Assembly (NCBI RefSeq): GCF_017916325.1
Contig: NC_090160.1
Location: 470,001-534,000 of the forward strand
Reading direction: 5' to 3'
From: Leishmania martiniquensis
Lineage: Eukaryota; Euglenozoa; Kinetoplastea; Trypanosomatida; Trypanosomatidae
DNA: 64,000 nt
In this document: in pieces, positions 1 through 8,924 of the stretch
Position numbering within the stretch: position 1 is the stretch's first letter
How the letters are laid out: the number at the start of each line of letters is the position of its first letter
Translations under genes and position numbers: made by a program
Notes under the pieces: model-generated
Database searches by the model: none
Seen by the model: only the letters and a program-made list of their open reading frames with translations
What the model was told of the DNA's origin: nothing

Positions 1-1281
1 ACCCACGGCCGCCGCGTGGTGCTCGGCCCCTGCGGAGGCAGCACCCGTCACCCCAGTCACGCTGCGGTCGCGACTTCCGTGAGTGAGGGAGTCCGCGGTG
101 CCCTCCGTACGATATGTTCGCTTCTCGTTTGGCAGCTGCAGCGCTTCTTGGCAGTCGTGCAAGCAGCGGTGGTTCAGTGCGTACACGATCTGCGCAGGTG
201 GAGCAGACTCCACAGCGAAAGCTGCGTGACCGCCAACATGCTCGAGCCCACTGCGGAACATCCCGATGCCGCCGAACAACTCGGAGAAGGTGAAGAGCGG
301 AGCGGAGACGGAGTCGGTGCTTTGAGAGCGTCCCGCCGGAGCAGCTCCGCTGCGCTGGAGGGGAGTAGCCGATAGCGGGGCCGCACCTTCTGGTGGTGAT
401 GGCGATGCGCACGTACTGCCAGCCACGCCTTCATCACACGGGGTGGGGTGGTGGTGGTGGTGGCGCTGCAGCAATGCCGTGCGCCGCATCGCTGCGAGTG
501 CGCATGGTATCTCCCCCAAAGCTGGGCAACACACGCGGTGGAAGCGCCGGACGCCCTGGATGTAAGCCACTGCTGCAGAGGATCCCATCAGCTCGCGTCC
601 GCGAGCGCAGTCCGTCGCCGTTCCGGGACCGTCAACCGGCTCGTTCGGCGAGAGAAGTGTGCGAAGCTCCACCGCCGAAAAGACGCTGACAACGTGTGCT
701 GCCATGTACGGTGGCCACCGTGAGCCCGCACGCTCGGCACGGGGGACGCGCAGCAGCGCAAGGAGCTCGTCACCTGCGACGGAGTCGTGCGCTGTGATGA
801 GTGTGCACCGCTCACATGCTGCTGCCGAATCAGCCGCACGCGTGCCAGTTGCGTGCGCCTTGGACGTGGAGAGGCTTGTGAGCAGAGGTGCGGCGATGCC
901 GTCGCTGGCCGAACACCTCCTCCTCTTCCCTCCTCGGGCGACCATCTCCAGCTCCGCTGCCTCCGCCTCGGTCGTCTCATAAAGGTGCACCGGCGTCTCC
1001 CTCAGGCCGAACGCTGTGTCCGCATCAGCGCTGCTCCACCGATTTTCGCTTCTGCTGGCTGTGTCGCTCCCATCCGCCTCAGGCGCGCTCGCCTGCTGCC
1101 TGCTCTCCAGCGAATCCATCGCCACGGCAAAGTGCTCGCCGTCGAACACCGTCACATTACGCCCCGTCTTCAGTCGCCGGGCCACGCGCAGCCGTGCGAC
1201 GAGAGGCGCGAGCTGCTGCTTACTTCGGACTACAAAAACACCAGCGGGGTAAGAAGTTGGGTAAGGCATCCTGGATGACAT
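1..1281 (-). CDS. Cytosine-C5 DNA methyltransferase (DNMT-like), N-terminal part, cut by the window edge
   Basis: The minus strand has one frame with no stop from the ATG at 1281 down to base 1, giving 427 visible codons; the 3' end lies outside the window. Around residues 330-346 the protein reads FTFSELFGGIGMFRSGLE. This is motif I of C5-cytosine methyltransferases (F-x-G-x-G, S-adenosylmethionine binding), and the segment after it (HAAFAVES) fits motif II. The roughly 325 residues before it are not recognised and include a five-His run. The catalytic Pro-Cys motif IV is not visible, so activity cannot be judged. Trypanosomatids are known to encode one such protein (the DNMT6-like or 'modification methylase-like' class) although genomic 5-methylcytosine is scarce or undetected. 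The ATG at 1281 is the first after the CAG acceptor at 1298; an in-frame ATG also exists at 1269. Confidence is good for the family and low for substrate (DNA or RNA). Confidence 0.75.
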   Translation of the reverse strand, partial: MSSRMPYPTSYPAGVFVVRSKQQLAPLVARLRVARRLKTGRNVTVFDGEHFAVAMDSLESRQQASAPEADGSDTASRSENRWSSADADTAFGLRETPVHLYETTEAEAAELEMVARGGKRRRCSASDGIAAPLLTSLSTSKAHATGTRAADSAAACERCTLITAHDSVAGDELLALLRVPRAERAGSRWPPYMAAHVVSVFSAVELRTLLSPNEPVDGPGTATDCARGRELMGSSAAVAYIQGVRRFHRVCCPALGEIPCALAAMRRTALLQRHHHHHPTPCDEGVAGSTCASPSPPEGAAPLSATPLQRSGAAPAGRSQSTDSVSAPLFTFSELFGGIGMFRSGLEHVGGHAAFAVESAPPAQIVYALNHRCLHDCQEALQLPNEKRTYRTEGTADSLTHGSRDRSVTGVTGAASAGAEHHAAAVG

Positions 1282-1297
1282 TGCCGATGCAGCGCCC

Positions 1298-1504
1298 CTG
1301 AAAAGCATGTAAGTGTAAGTGTGTGTGGGTGGGTGTTCATCGAAGAAAATTCGAGTGGATGCAGCGAAGGTGTGGAGGTGGTGAAACGAAAGCAAGGCGA
1401 ATGGGAAGCAGGCAGGGCGTACGGCAGAATCGCGAGCACATAGATGTGGTAGAGAGGAGCGGGAGAGGGAAAGGGGATTGTGGACGATGTAGGGCGTCGG
1501 GAAG
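1298..1504 (-). promoter_or_regulatory. Trans-splice acceptor and AG-free polypyrimidine zone for the methyltransferase gene
   Basis: On the minus strand there is no AG dinucleotide from 1504 down to 1300. The zone includes a dense pyrimidine tract (about 1451-1477) and ends in CTTTTCAG at 1298. The first ATG after this AG is the in-frame codon at 1281, predicting a 16-nt 5' UTR after spliced-leader addition. Inferred from sequence only. Confidence 0.6.
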
Positions 1505-1983
1505 CTTGGCCGTATGCATGCCTTCCACTAGGCGTGTGCATATCTCTGCACGCCCTGGAAGAGGTGCGGAGGAGAGGTGAGAGCGTGACAAAGAGGGGAA
1601 GGAGCACACAGGCATCTACCGCGCGAGCGACCGCCTCCCACTCCCCGCCCACACACACACGCATGCAGACTGCCTGCGCATGCCCAGCACATCAAAAAAA
1701 AGGCCCAGCGCTTCTCGGTTGCTGCTTGTCGATCGAGAAGCGGAGGGGAGAGCGAGACCCGTCCGCACGAGCGGCGGCATCACTTTGTGTGTGTGTGTGT
1801 GTGTGCGGCGAAGTCCGCTCCACCTTTCGGTCATAGCTTTTTTTTGCTTATCTTACGCGCATTCAGCCGTCTTACCCGCTGCGAAAGTGAGCGGTGGTGA
1901 CCGACGGCGACAATGAGTAAAGTTATGGCTACGTGGAAATGCGGTGCGAGGCGCGCGCACACGAGGGAGAGGGAGGAGTGCTG

Positions 1984-2105
1984 GCGTGCGTGCTTGTGAG
2001 GTGGCGCTGGTGGTGAATAGAGGAAGGCGCCCGTTGAGAGTGCGGCAGCGTTTGCGGCCCGCCTTCCTCTATTCACCACCAGCGCCACCTCACAAGCACG
2101 CACGC
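1984..2105. repeat. Perfect 46-bp inverted repeat with 30-nt loop
   Basis: Bases 1984-2029 are the exact reverse complement of 2060-2105, checked base by base. The 30 nt between (2030-2059) would form the loop. Because of the symmetry, short ORFs on the two strands across it encode the same peptide segment (containing ACEVALVVNRGRR). The element begins about 300 nt past the UTP4 stop codon, in its 3' UTR or the intercistronic spacer. Transcribed RNA would fold into a stem of more than four helical turns with no mismatch. Confidence 0.95.
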
Positions 2106-2403
2106 ACAGACAGTCTCTTCTACTGAATCCCTCTTCCCGAGAGTCCAGCTTTTCATGCGGAGTCGCCGCTCACCGTGACGATTGGCCCTCTCTCTGACCA
2201 TCACCCCCGTCTCCATCCCCGCCGCCTCTCCTCACCGCCGTCCCGGGCTTCGCTCACACCCCGCGGACATCTCCACACATGCGCACGTTAAGATAGTCGC
2301 CACTCAGGCCGCTCTGTGGGCTACTTGCCAGCTCCCATGCACGCTCTCCACACGCATGAGAGGTCCGCACTTGCCAGCCTGCGTACCATGGCGGTGCGCA
2401 CCT

Positions 2404-5400
2404 TTAATTGCCGAAGCGGCGCACCTTCCAGCAGAGAGGAAGCGCCTCGAGCGTCTTGTCGAGGTTGCGCTCCAGCACCAGCACCTCTGAGCCCTTCTTG
2501 ATAACAAAGGCAGCCTCCACGCACATCCGGTGCACCATGTGCCAGCTGTCACCTGTAGCGACAAGAAGACCACGGCTGAAGTAGCCAAGGTACTTGAAGG
2601 AGGCGGCGGCGGAAGTGTTTGAGGTGCTGCTCCTCGACGAAGAGGCTGAGATGCGGGCAATCCATCGCACATCATGCGGCAGCGTCGCGGCTAGTGGCGC
2701 AGTGGTCACCGAGGACGAGTGCAGTGCCGGGCCCACAAGGTACCGCTTCTGCGCTGTGGACAGGCCGATCAAGTCCGTGCATGAGGTGGCCAGCGCCGGC
2801 GCTGAGGAGGCTGGCACCTCCACCTTTGCCCTTTTCAGCGCCAGCTCCGCGCCACCGTGATTGTCGCCCTTGATTTTCTTGCTCGGCACGTCTTGCAGTA
2901 GCGGCAACTCCTGTGCCAGCTCATACACATCATCCAGGTCGGCGACCAGGGAGTCCGGATCGGGGGTGCCATCGGCCATGAGACGCATGCGGCAGCTGCC
3001 ACGGTGGCCGAAGATGACAAGCTCTTCGCCATCTACCGCGTCAGACACCGAGCCGCCACTGCACCTCCTCGCAAGAAGTGCAGCGGTTGGGCGGCACAGC
3101 ATTCGGTAGGGGCGCAGCGAGTCGTCAGGGAGCAACCTTCCGCGCACCTGCACAGGGGTGTGTACCACGGGGTACCCATCAGCGAGAGTGACGCACGTCA
3201 CGCTGTCGTCATACAGAATGTAGAGTCGCTGCAGCGTCGGTGACGAGACAGATGCGTCAGCGGTCATCTCTGCGCCCGCGCCCGCGCCAGCCTCCTCTGT
3301 CGCCGCTGCCGCAGCGGCGGGACCCGACCAGCAGACGTCGACCACACCGCTGCGCGCCGGAAGCTCCAGCACCACCTCGATCCTCGAAACAGACATCGCC
3401 GCATGGGCGCGCCACACCACCTTCAACAGCGCAATACGCTCGTCTGTGCTGAAGACGATGTGGTGCAGCTGGCGGTCGCACCACAGGCCGGTGAGATGAA
3501 ACCGCCCATCCAGACGGTGGCCGAAGAATGGCACCCAATGACGGGCAGCGCTGTCCATGTGAAAAGCCTCGATGGTGTCGAAGCGTGACTGCAGGAGGAG
3601 CTCACGATCGGCCGCGTAGGCAAACTGCTGTGACGTGACCACTACATACATCGCCGGCGAAGTGAACAGCTTCGCCGTCGGCGCGTACATGATGGTGCCG
3701 TCACGCGAGGCAGACAGAATTAGTTGGCGATGCGGTAGCAGTACCAGATGGCTCGCTTCGTGATAGTGTGTGCGCCGCTTCACCTCAGCCGGGTACCAAT
3801 CCCCCTGTTCGCTGCAGCGGTAGCTCCGAAGACTCTCATGCCAGCCGGACGCGTAGACAACAGCATTGCCCTGAACCGCCAGCGTCGACACCGGTCCCTT
3901 GTGCTGTGAGAAGGTTTGAAACACATGTCCGTGAGCGGCATCGAGCATCGCAACGTCACCCATCGACGTCCCGGCAACCACACAAGGACGCTGCGTCCCG
4001 CTGACAATGGTGCAGCTGAGCGCGATACCCTTCGCGAGCCTTGTCGTCCACATAGGCTCGTGTTCAGTCAAGCCGCGTGCACGGCTGGGAAGGGCAGCCT
4101 CCTCCTCCTCTGTGACACCAGTACCAGCAGACGACACCTGCGACGACACGCCGACGGGTAGGCGCCACGCGTGAACATTGCCAGCGTCGTCGGAGCCGAC
4201 GGCCATGCGCAGCGACAGAGACGTAGTCACCGTCAAGGCGCGGTCGGCGCCGCTGATTCCAGGCACGACGCGCACCAGCTCCAGCTGCGGTGCGGCGCCG
4301 TTTCGCTTACAAGTGAGCCGCAGCTGCTGCCAACTTCCGTCAGCCATGGCGGCGTAGATGCACGCAGCACTAACCGCGTGCAAAGACCAAATAGAGCCAC
4401 CGCTGCGATGGTGCAGCGCAAGGGGAGTTAGCAGCTCCGCGTCATAGACGACGATCTGACCGGACATCATAGATGCAAGGAGGACGTATCGGAGCGCCGG
4501 CGCTGCGCCAGGCTTCGATGCAGAGGACAGCGACGACAGTGGCGTTGGGACGGCCACGTACTCCAGCCCCGAAATGGTGCGGTGGGTTTGGCCGCCCGTG
4601 TGACGGCGCCGCACAAACTGCGGGATGCCCTGAAAAAACGTTACGTCGTAGCGCACAAGCGAGCCATTCTCACGGGCGACGATGAGCTCCTGCTCAGACG
4701 GATGCACCGCGAGGCAGCGGATGCCGCTCACGTCCGGCGCGATTACCTTTGACGTTCGAATGAAGCGCTCAACGAAGTGCGTATCTGGGGAGGGGGTAGC
4801 CGAGGTGGATGCTAACAGGGACGCGCGGGCACAGCTGTGATGCGCGCTGCCGCTTCGTGCAGACTTCGAGGGCTTGGCCACCCTAGCAGGCGCAGCGCTA
4901 ACGTTGGTGCGGTCCGTGGCGACAGTCGACGTCGTCGCTGCGGCCTTTCCCGTAGACGCCGGCGTGGCGCCCGCGGAGGTGCCGCGGCTCTGTGCGACGG
5001 CAGCGCCTTTCTTGGCGGGTCTTCCCGACTGCAGTAGCTGTGAGGGCGTCGACCTCTCATGCGACATGGGCGATGGTGGAGGCGGAGGCGGGTGCACCGG
5101 AGATGCACAAGTCGCCGCAGTCGCCGCATTGCCTTTCACCTTCGCTTTTGCAGTCGCCTCGCCCGAGCGCCGTTGGGTTGGGGAGGGCGGGGAGACTCGT
5201 TCAGGGGTCATGCTGAGAGACTGTGAGCGGGTGTTAGCGAGCGCTGATGGACTTGCCTGAGGTGATGCAGCGCACGAGCTCTCGCAAGCCTGCTCGACGG
5301 CGCTCTGGTTGCAACCCCCTTCAGGGGTGCGTAACTGCGGCCGCGGCTCTCGCTGCCGTCGCCGCTGCGGAGTAGACGAAGAAGGCCCAAGACCTGCGTT

Positions 5401-5565
5401 GCCAGCCACGGGACTCTGCTGTATTGGTATCGTAGTCGATGGCGACTCTTGGAGCGCGGCCGTCGGCAGCCTTGGCGAGGTGGTGGCACGTTTGTTGGGA
5501 GTTCGCGCAACCGCTGGCGACGCAACTGCGGGCGCCGCTGTGCGCTTCGTCTTCTTTGAAGGCAT
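2404..5565 (-). CDS. UTP4: UTP4/Cirhin-like WD40 protein, small-subunit processome (t-UTP) component
   Basis: This 1,053-residue protein has a basic, Ser/Pro/Ala-rich tail of about 280 residues followed by WD40-type repeats to the C terminus. The first repeat reads GIRCLAVHPSEQELIVARENG. Others include VVAGTSMGDVAMLDAAHGH and LILSASRDGTIMYAP. The extreme C terminus, VLVLERNLDKTLEALPL then KVRRFGN, matches the conserved tail of Utp4/Cirhin (an ER-x-LD...LP...KK-FG pattern), which sets it apart from a generic WD40 protein. The family acts in the nucleolus in the t-UTP/UTP-A subcomplex, which loads first on nascent pre-rRNA and supports 18S processing. The repeats are interrupted by low-complexity insertions, and the protein is longer than human Cirhin (about 690 residues). 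The ATG at 5565 is the first after the acceptor at 5600. The family call rests on the C-terminal motif and overall architecture. Confidence 0.68.
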   Translation of the reverse strand: MPSKKTKRTAAPAVASPAVARTPNKRATTSPRLPTAALQESPSTTIPIQQSPVAGNAGLGPSSSTPQRRRQREPRPQLRTPEGGCNQSAVEQACESSCAASPQASPSALANTRSQSLSMTPERVSPPSPTQRRSGEATAKAKVKGNAATAATCASPVHPPPPPPSPMSHERSTPSQLLQSGRPAKKGAAVAQSRGTSAGATPASTGKAAATTSTVATDRTNVSAAPARVAKPSKSARSGSAHHSCARASLLASTSATPSPDTHFVERFIRTSKVIAPDVSGIRCLAVHPSEQELIVARENGSLVRYDVTFFQGIPQFVRRRHTGGQTHRTISGLEYVAVPTPLSSLSSASKPGAAPALRYVLLASMMSGQIVVYDAELLTPLALHHRSGGSIWSLHAVSAACIYAAMADGSWQQLRLTCKRNGAAPQLELVRVVPGISGADRALTVTTSLSLRMAVGSDDAGNVHAWRLPVGVSSQVSSAGTGVTEEEEAALPSRARGLTEHEPMWTTRLAKGIALSCTIVSGTQRPCVVAGTSMGDVAMLDAAHGHVFQTFSQHKGPVSTLAVQGNAVVYASGWHESLRSYRCSEQGDWYPAEVKRRTHYHEASHLVLLPHRQLILSASRDGTIMYAPTAKLFTSPAMYVVVTSQQFAYAADRELLLQSRFDTIEAFHMDSAARHWVPFFGHRLDGRFHLTGLWCDRQLHHIVFSTDERIALLKVVWRAHAAMSVSRIEVVLELPARSGVVDVCWSGPAAAAAATEEAGAGAGAEMTADASVSSPTLQRLYILYDDSVTCVTLADGYPVVHTPVQVRGRLLPDDSLRPYRMLCRPTAALLARRCSGGSVSDAVDGEELVIFGHRGSCRMRLMADGTPDPDSLVADLDDVYELAQELPLLQDVPSKKIKGDNHGGAELALKRAKVEVPASSAPALATSCTDLIGLSTAQKRYLVGPALHSSSVTTAPLAATLPHDVRWIARISASSSRSSTSNTSAAASFKYLGYFSRGLLVATGDSWHMVHRMCVEAAFVIKKGSEVLVLERNLDKTLEALPLCWKVRRFGN

Positions 5566-6130
5566 AGGTGACTTGCACAGATCCGCACCAGTGCCACTGC
5601 TGTGAATGCGTGTGTGCGTGTGTGAGGGGGGAGGGAGAGCGTGCAGCAGCGATGGGGAGGAGGGCTTTTAGCGGTGGACTAGTGCACAGAAATCGACTTG
5701 CAAGAGAGCAAAAAGGGTGCGAGATGAATGAAGAAAGGGGGCGGTGGAGGTGGCCGATTTACACACGGCATGCGGGCCACAGCGTGACGATGAGAACGGA
5801 GGAATAACCGCCGAGGCCACCGCATAGCAAGAGCCTGTGAGCACGTATGCGTCTGCGTCTTGGCGAGGTGTGTGGACGGAGAGGTTCGAGGCCGCTTTAC
5901 GTCAGTGAGGTAGAGAGAAGTCGCTGGCGCATGCGTGATTGGGGGTCGGGGACCGGAGTAAACGAAAGGAGGAGGCGGTGACAAGGGCGAGCGGGGAAGC
6001 ATCGCCATGGGAAGAGTGGGGAGGACTGCTCGCAGGTACGCAAACAGGCGCACGGCTCTCTGCTCGGCGGCACCATGTCGCGCTCGCCTTCTGCGCTTGT
6101 GCACCGCAGCTCGTTTAGCGCTTACAATAC
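5566..6130. other. Intercistronic region, CCCH protein to UTP4
   Basis: About 560 bp holding the 3' flank of the CCCH-protein gene and the UTP4 splice-acceptor zone. No gene or other structure was seen. Confidence 0.7.
5600..5639 (-). promoter_or_regulatory. Polypyrimidine tract and CACAG acceptor for UTP4
   Basis: The minus strand carries a C/T-only tract at 5639-5624, an AC-rich spacer, then CACAG ending at 5600. This lies 34 nt upstream of the UTP4 ATG and predicts a short 5' UTR. Confidence 0.6.
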
Positions 6131-7975
6131 TCACGCTTCCCTTACAGTGTCAACGCACAACTTCTGCAAGACATCGCGGCTGAAGAGCGCCATGTACGGG
6201 TGCCGCTGCGTGTTCCACGTCACGTCCACCTTCGCGGGCCTCCCCGTCGCCAAGGCGGTCGCATCATCCCCTCTGCTCGGCGGCGACAACGACGAGTACA
6301 GAGTGCACTCCTCGAGGGCGCGCTGATACGGACTGGCCGAAAGCAGCGCGACAGAGGGCAGCGGCCCTGTTGTCGGAGACGCGCCCGGCGCCAGAGCGAC
6401 GGCCAGATGCACGCACCACGCTGCCCCGTCGCCGCCGAGGCTCTTGAAATGCGTTTGCACGTGAAGTGCAACGTCGCTCACGGCGTTGGCAAAGCAGCGC
6501 TGCAGTACGCGCAGCTCCCTGGCGAGGTCCTCCTCGGCGGATGCATCGGTTCCTGACTCGAGGACAGCGTACCGAGCGAGTAGCGCATCCATGTCGGCAC
6601 CGTCTCCCACCACCGCAGACGCCGTAGCCAAGAGCGTGGCCGAGGTCATGAGACGCACCTGGCCGTACCGCTGCACAACTCCGCGGACCCGGCGCCCGCC
6701 GCGCTCAAGAAAAGCCGTCACCTCACAGCCGACAGTGGGGAGATACATCCAGGGCAGCAGACATATGTTCATCCCCGCAGCTCTCAAGGCGGGCGATGAG
6801 GATGACAGATGTGATGACGCGCTTGCATGGGCCTCTCCGTCGGCGCGAGTGCCTGACAGCGACGACACTGAGCCATCGCAGATCGCCTCGCGCCGCTGAC
6901 GCAGCGCCTCCCGCACGCGGCGACTGCCGCACAACATCCGTAGCACGTCACGCGCGCTGTGGCACCTGTTCAGCTGATTCATGTGGTACCACAGGCGTTG
7001 CATGTACAAATCGCGCTCCAGCGGTGTCGGTGCGCCGTTTGCCGGCAGCGGGCACCGCTGACGGAGAAGCCGCCGGCCGTCTTCGGACTCGATGCTCCAG
7101 TCCCACGGCGCACCCCCAGGGCAGCTCAGTCGAGGAAAGAACGCGGTCGGCTCGCCAGCATCCATAGCAGCCCGCTGCGAATGAAGGGCACTGTCTATGC
7201 GCCGAAGAACTGCCTGGTAGGTAGGATCGGCTTCGAGCGACTCAGGCGAGAGCTGACTCAGCGCCTCCATCTCCTCCGTCGATACCGGCACGGACGCGCA
7301 GTGCTTCATTGTCATGGAAGCCGGCGTTAGGGCTGCCCTCGCGGCCTCCACAGAAGCGAGTAGATGTCTGACAGTCGCCTGCTGCTCGTGGGACAGATGA
7401 GCGCCGGCGTCATCATCCTCGATGCGTGGCCGCTTGCGCACGGTCCTCTGCACAGCGGCCTTGTGCAGCTTCAAGCACGAAACACCAAAGAAGCAGTCCT
7501 CGCCCGCCAGCGTTCGTGCGCACCACTTGGCCACCGCGCAGCCGCGATATACAAGCTCGAGGCCGCGAGTGTCAGCCAGCTCTTCCTTCCGCACCTTCTC
7601 GCCCTCAACCAGGAGGCACGGATTGTAGACAGGCTCCGGTGGGCGTGGCTTCTCCTCCTCGATGATGCGCAGGCGCAGCGGCGGGTACTCGCGCCCCGGC
7701 TGCTCTGGGATAATCTCCGCCCTGCACGCCGCGAGCGCCTCGCCCTCGGAGGCGTACAAGGCCAGCGCGTACCCCTTCGATTCGAGGTGCATGACGAGCA
7801 TCACCCCAGAGGAGTGCTCCACAAGCAGGCGGCGCAGGCGTTCATAGCGAAGGTCGAAGTTCGAGGCTGCCGCGGAGAGCTTTCTGCTTGCAGAGTCGCT
7901 GCTGGCCCTATCGCCTTTGATGATGGGCTCCAGCAGGAAGTCCGGAATGTTGCTGATGAACACAAAGGTCCTCAT
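6131..7975 (-). CDS. CCCH zinc-finger RNA-binding protein with RRM-like N terminus
   Basis: This 614-residue protein has an N-terminal part (about residues 1-107) that looks like a degenerate RRM: RTFVFISNIPDF as a first strand, then LLVEHSSGVMLVMHL and GYALALYASEGEALAAC. A single CCCH zinc finger follows with canonical spacing C152-x8-C161-x5-C167-x3-H171. The remaining 440 residues match nothing I recognise. CCCH and RRM proteins are the main post-transcriptional regulators in trypanosomatids, where genes lack individual promoters, so a role in mRNA binding or stability is likely but inferred. The ATG at 7975 directly follows a CAG acceptor at 7979. Upstream in-frame ATGs at 8128 and 8290 would add residues encoded by the polypyrimidine tract itself, so they were not used. 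Confidence 0.7.
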   Translation of the reverse strand: MRTFVFISNIPDFLLEPIIKGDRASSDSASRKLSAAASNFDLRYERLRRLLVEHSSGVMLVMHLESKGYALALYASEGEALAACRAEIIPEQPGREYPPLRLRIIEEEKPRPPEPVYNPCLLVEGEKVRKEELADTRGLELVYRGCAVAKWCARTLAGEDCFFGVSCLKLHKAAVQRTVRKRPRIEDDDAGAHLSHEQQATVRHLLASVEAARAALTPASMTMKHCASVPVSTEEMEALSQLSPESLEADPTYQAVLRRIDSALHSQRAAMDAGEPTAFFPRLSCPGGAPWDWSIESEDGRRLLRQRCPLPANGAPTPLERDLYMQRLWYHMNQLNRCHSARDVLRMLCGSRRVREALRQRREAICDGSVSSLSGTRADGEAHASASSHLSSSSPALRAAGMNICLLPWMYLPTVGCEVTAFLERGGRRVRGVVQRYGQVRLMTSATLLATASAVVGDGADMDALLARYAVLESGTDASAEEDLARELRVLQRCFANAVSDVALHVQTHFKSLGGDGAAWCVHLAVALAPGASPTTGPLPSVALLSASPYQRALEECTLYSSLSPPSRGDDATALATGRPAKVDVTWNTQRHPYMALFSRDVLQKLCVDTVREA

Positions 7976-8924
7976 CTTCTGCGAGGGGTGGGGTGGAGGG
8001 TGAGAGTGAGATAAGGACGGAAACACGACAGGCGAGCGGGTCGGCTGCCGGAGTCGCTGCTTCGTTACGGTGTCCAGCGTGATGGGGACTTCGCTTCCAC
8101 CGCTCTGTCGCCTCTTCCATGTGCGCATGAAGTGGGTAGAGGTGTGTGAGATGCCAACGAGAGAGAGAAAGGAGAGGTAGAGAGGAGGGAGAGGGGGGGC
8201 GTCACGCCAACGGCACGGGGCGGCAGGCACGCGCACGGGCCTCACGCCCAGAGAAAGCCTTTCCATCAATCTTGTCAGAGCCCGCAGCATGTGTTACCCT
8301 CGGCACCAGCCACCTGATGCCAGTCGTGCTTTGTCTTTGAAACGCGGCGCATCGCTCAGGATAGCTGCTGATGTGTCCTCCTTGCTGTCTCGTGTTGTCT
8401 CGCACTTCGCCATGTATTGGGTCACTACCGCCCCATGTGTCCCGTGCGCACGAGTAGAAAGTCAAGCAACGCTCATGCGTGCAGAGGAGACTCGCGCGCA
8501 TGGCAGAGAGTCGCTCCAACGAGGGGTGGGGGTGCGCTTCTGTGCACCGATAGTGTCTAGAGAGCGCTTGGAGCGTCGGGACAAGCGCAGCTCACATAAG
8601 GGTACAAGCTGCGTGCACAAGGGCAGACGAAATATTTCGGCAGCGAGAAGGCGCACACGTATGCGCCACCCTCCCCTCCCCCGTGAGCCAAAGCCGATGC
8701 GTAAGCGCACACACATGACGATAGACGTGGAGGTGTCTGTGCACTCACGTATGCGCGTGTGATGGCAAATCGCAGCACCAACGGCAAGGATCTCATCGCT
8801 TCCACTGCTCCCTTCGCACTCTAGCGCCCATCGCCGCCCTGCAGGTTCGCTAAGAAGGAAGGAGGGAGAGGGCAATGGAGGAGGCAGAGGACGCCGTGTC
8901 TAGAGGGGCTCACCATCACCGCCC
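7976..8924. other. Intercistronic region, PPR-like gene to CCCH-protein gene
   Basis: About 950 bp without a convincing gene. It is pyrimidine-rich on the minus strand near 7980-8015 and 8150-8200. ORFs of up to 157 codons on the plus strand have no recognisable motif and no codon-usage support. Confidence 0.65.
7979..8044 (-). promoter_or_regulatory. AG-free pyrimidine-rich zone ending in CAG, immediately before the CCCH-protein ATG
   Basis: The minus strand has no AG from 8044 to 7982, then CTCGCAG at 7979 and AAG ATG. Use of this acceptor would leave a 3-nt gene-encoded 5' UTR, so translation would depend almost wholly on the spliced leader. Confidence 0.5.

Larger units (their letters stand above)
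1282..2403. other. Intercistronic region between UTP4 and the methyltransferase gene
   Basis: This is about 1.1 kb with no convincing gene. It holds the UTP4 3' flank, a GT repeat near 1787-1804, a perfect 46-bp inverted repeat (1984-2105, listed separately) and the methyltransferase splice-acceptor zone. ORFs here are short, mutually overlapping and low in complexity. Confidence 0.7.
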
